From Brevundimonas intermedia (GTDB lineage: Bacteria; Pseudomonadota; Alphaproteobacteria; Caulobacterales; Caulobacteraceae): a stretch of DNA of 64,000 nucleotides. The notes below the pieces were generated by a model that was not told the origin of the DNA, searched no databases, and saw only the letters and a program-made list of their open reading frames with translations. The stretch spans positions 1 to 64,000 of the forward strand of contig NZ_BSFD01000006.1 in assembly GCF_027922165.1 (NCBI RefSeq). The letters are read 5' to 3'. Shown in pieces: positions 59,864 to 64,000 of this stretch; position 1 is the first letter of the stretch, and each line of letters opens with the position of its first letter. A program made the translations under genes and the position numbers.

Positions 59864-60340
59864 TCAGATCGGCAGGACCCCCCGCTTGACCACCGACCGC
59901 ATGGCGACGCTGGAAGACACCCGGTGGACGCCCGGCAGGCGCGTCAGGGTCTTGGCGTGGACCCGTTCCAGATCGTCGACGTCGCGCACCACCAGCCGCA
60001 GCAGATAGTCGGCGCCCCCGGTCATCAGATAGCATTCCATCACCTCGGGCGCGGCGGCGACCGCCTGTTCGAAGGCGCTCAGCGCCGCCTCTGACTGGGA
60101 CGACAGGGTGACGGTGACGAAGACGCTGATCGGCAGCCCCACGGCCCGCTCGCTGATCACGGCGGCGTAGTGATCGACCACCCCCGCCGCCTCCAGGGCC
60201 CGCAAACGACGCAGGCAGGCGCTCTCGGACAGGGCCACCTGACGCGCCAGATCGGCGTTGGTCATGCGGCCGTCCTGCTGCAGAAGACGGAGCATCTTCC
60301 TGTCGGTTCCGTCCAGTTCGACGGCGGAAACGGTCTTCAT
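59864..60340 (-). CDS. Lrp/AsnC family transcriptional regulator
   Basis: The protein of 158 residues has the AsnC-type winged helix (LDGTDRKMLRLLQQDGRMTNADLARQVALSESACLRRLRALE) and the RAM/ligand domain (VTLSSQSEAALSAFEQAVAAAPEVMECYLMTGGADYLLRLVVRD). It is divergent from ald, which in many bacteria is activated by a neighbouring Lrp-type regulator in response to alanine. A weak inverted repeat (TCGCAGA 60353-60359 / TCTGCGA 60402-60408) lies between. Confidence 0.92.
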   Translation of the reverse strand: MKTVSAVELDGTDRKMLRLLQQDGRMTNADLARQVALSESACLRRLRALEAAGVVDHYAAVISERAVGLPISVFVTVTLSSQSEAALSAFEQAVAAAPEVMECYLMTGGADYLLRLVVRDVDDLERVHAKTLTRLPGVHRVSSSVAMRSVVKRGVLPI

Positions 60341-60487
60341 CGGGTCACTCCATCGCAGAGACTGCGCATGTACGGCGATCAGGTCGCGAAATGAACAGGA
60401 TTCTGCGACCCGCTCGGCGCTATATGTGAAGCGACGGCGATCCGCCCGCAGAGACGGACGCTCCCCCTACACCACGGAGAGGTTCCC

Positions 60488-61606
<1,119 letters not shown>

Positions 61607-61625
61607 TTTAGACGTTCAGGAAAAC

Positions 61626-61654
61626 GCCGGCCGCCCCTCCGGGTCGCGGCCGGC
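61626..61654. terminator. GC hairpin downstream of ald
   Basis: A 9-bp stem (61626-61634 with 61646-61654) with an 11-nt loop lies 20 nt after the ald stop. It has a short T-run only on the minus strand, so it is a weak or factor-aided terminator. Confidence 0.5.
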
Positions 61655-61699
61655 AGGGATCTGATTGCAGGACTGCCGTGAACTGATAGGCTTGATCTA

Positions 61700-62000
61700 T
61701 GATCATCTCACTTATCGCCGCAGCGCTTCTTCAGACCGCACCGGTTCAGCCGCCCGTGGTGTGGAGCACCCCGCCCCGCATCGAGATGCGCCCAAGGCCT
61801 TAGAGAGCGGTGCGTCCGGCAAGGTTGTCCTGCGTTGCGTCATCATCGACGGCGGTGCGGTCTCTAGCTGTGTGGTGGTTTCCGAGACACCTGCCGGACA
61901 GGGATTCGGACGCGAGGCTTTGCGCGGGATTAGGACCGCAAGGGCGCAGCCAGGTCAGGAAGGAACGCGCGAAATCACTCTGATCTTCGCTACGCACTGA
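61700..62000 (+). pseudogene. Frameshifted TonB C-terminal-domain protein
   Basis: An ATG at 61700 opens a frame that encodes a signal peptide-like start (MIISLIAAALLQTAPVQPPVVW, then STPPRIE) and stops at 61802. A second frame continues from there with GKVVLRCVIIDGGAVSSCVVVSETPAGQGFGREAL, a TonB-C-like domain, ending at 62000. A shift of one or two bases near 61785-61795 would join them. It may be an inactivated gene or an error in the sequence. The protein would be a small periplasmic TonB-like one. Confidence 0.7.
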
Positions 62001-62022
62001 TCCCTTCGGGGCACGACTGTAA

Positions 62023-63099
<1,077 letters not shown>

Positions 63100-63240
63100 C
63101 AGTCATCCGGCTGCGCAGGTGTGGCGTGCAAACGTCACCCCAGGATTTCGCCGGATAATCCTTCGGAGAAGTGGGCGGACAACGGTTTTCGATGCTATGC
63201 GTTAACCAGCGCCAACGGTAAAGCTGGAGCCCGCCTCCCC

Positions 63241-64000
63241 ATGCGTCGACTACTGATATGGTCAGCCCTGGCCGCCCTAATCGGCCTGATCCTGGCCGGG
63301 GTCGGCTATTGGGCCTACTGGAACTTCTATTCGCGGTTCCAGCCGGTCACGATCAGCCGCGACCAGGCCCAGATCCAGCAACTGCTCGACGAGGCCTCCT
63401 GGGTGTCCGGCGGCGGCGGGGGAGAGCCCCTCTATATCATCGCCTATCGGGACAGCGCTTCGGCCCAGCGCTATGAGCGCGAGGAAGTGGCGAAGCTGAG
63501 GGCGGCGGGGGTCGAGGCTCGGGTCATCCTGTTCGCCCGCGCCGATCGGGAAGGCCTGCCCCAATCCACGGCCGCCGAGCGGGCCACGATCGCCGAACTG
63601 TGGCTGACCCGCGACTGGTCGCTGTATCAGCGCTGGACCGCGACGCCGGCGAGCGCCTGGACCGCAGCGGGCATACCGGCGGCGGACGGCAATCTGGCTC
63701 GCTCGGCCGTGGTCGAGGCCAGCCGCCAGTTCGAGACGCGTCTCGGCGCCCTGCTGAAGGATGCGGGCGTGCAGATCACCTATCCCCTGATCCTGTGGCG
63801 CGACCGCGAGGGCTTCCTGAAGGCCTGCGGCTGCGCGGACAGCCGGGCCTGGGTCTTTATCCGCGACGATCTGAACGCCCCCGACCGGGTGGGGCAATCC
63901 GCGCCGGTGGACGCCCTGCCGGCGCCGGAGGCGACACCTGGCGACGGGACCCCGGCGGCGGCGAATCCGTCCGCCCTGCCCTATCCGGCCCTGCCGGCTA
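63241..64000 (+). CDS. Unrecognised protein with N-terminal membrane anchor (runs off the window end)
   Basis: The gene is open from an ATG at 63241 to the last base, at least 253 residues. It has one N-terminal membrane helix (about 4-26), then a soluble region with a thiol pair (CGCADSRAW) and a Pro/Ala-rich part that starts near residue 220. Periplasmic location is likely. I do not recognise the family. It starts 142 nt after obgE. Confidence 0.72.
   Translation, partial: MRRLLIWSALAALIGLILAGVGYWAYWNFYSRFQPVTISRDQAQIQQLLDEASWVSGGGGGEPLYIIAYRDSASAQRYEREEVAKLRAAGVEARVILFARADREGLPQSTAAERATIAELWLTRDWSLYQRWTATPASAWTAAGIPAADGNLARSAVVEASRQFETRLGALLKDAGVQITYPLILWRDREGFLKACGCADSRAWVFIRDDLNAPDRVGQSAPVDALPAPEATPGDGTPAAANPSALPYPALPA

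Overview
The window is GC-rich, gene-dense chromosomal DNA of an alphaproteobacterium of the order Caulobacterales, most likely Brevundimonas or a close relative. This is inferred from gene content, because no 16S rRNA gene is present. The evidence is a CpdR-type single-domain receiver, the phyR/nepR/ecfG/phyK general stress locus in the same order as I know it from Caulobacter, TonB-dependent receptors, DUF599, DUF4167, BA14K-like and DUF4893 proteins, and an SqdB-type enzyme that fits the sulfolipids reported for Brevundimonas. No prophage, CRISPR array or complete insertion sequence was seen.

Layout. 0-4 kb: lipocalin, tRNA-Val(GAC), cpdR, an N-formylglutamate amidohydrolase, a small RNA gene with its own promoter and terminator, DUF599 and pyrophosphatase. 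4-10 kb: an arsC/arsB divergon, an amidohydrolase flanked by a duplicated arsB 3' end, and a serine hydrolase divergent from a MarR regulator. 10-19 kb: hslU, a BrkB-like membrane protein, prmC, a zinc alcohol dehydrogenase, a DUF559 nuclease-like gene between two long direct repeats, and clpB. 19-27 kb: envelope and secreted proteins (BA14K-like, outer-membrane receptor, LysE exporter, Tat-exported serine hydrolase, two DUF4893 proteins) and DUF4167. 27-32 kb: sqdB, an SDR protein, and a polyamine pair (deoxyhypusine-synthase-like enzyme plus ornithine/lysine decarboxylase). 32-40 kb: phnCDE, pstS, galU, fabI, BenE and a GST. 40-49 kb: two housekeeping clusters (ffh-rpsP / rimM and nadD-rsfS-rlmH-M23-ctpA). 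48-54 kb: a zur / zinc-receptor divergon, SapC, a hot-dog protein and a quinone-reductase-like enzyme. 54-58 kb: the general stress response locus. 58-64 kb: gabD, an Lrp/ald divergon, a frameshifted TonB-like gene, obgE and a truncated final gene.

The strongest regulatory signal is the general stress response. Seven exact matches to GGAAC-N16-CGTT, the EcfG/SigT-type promoter, occur in the window. Five lie in the stress locus and drive phyR, nepR-ecfG, a new small membrane protein, an entericidin-like lipoprotein, and a terminator-bounded small RNA that looks like GsrN. The other two lie 8-9 nt upstream of the ATG of the lipocalin and BrkB-like genes, which would make those mRNAs almost leaderless. 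A second small RNA (2411-2495) carries the UUUCCUCCCU motif of the alpha-r8/suhB/MmgR family. Other systems with visible cis elements are zinc (Zur box), phosphate/phosphonate (Pho-box-like repeats), arsenic (symmetric 17-bp inverted repeat) and a MarR operator.
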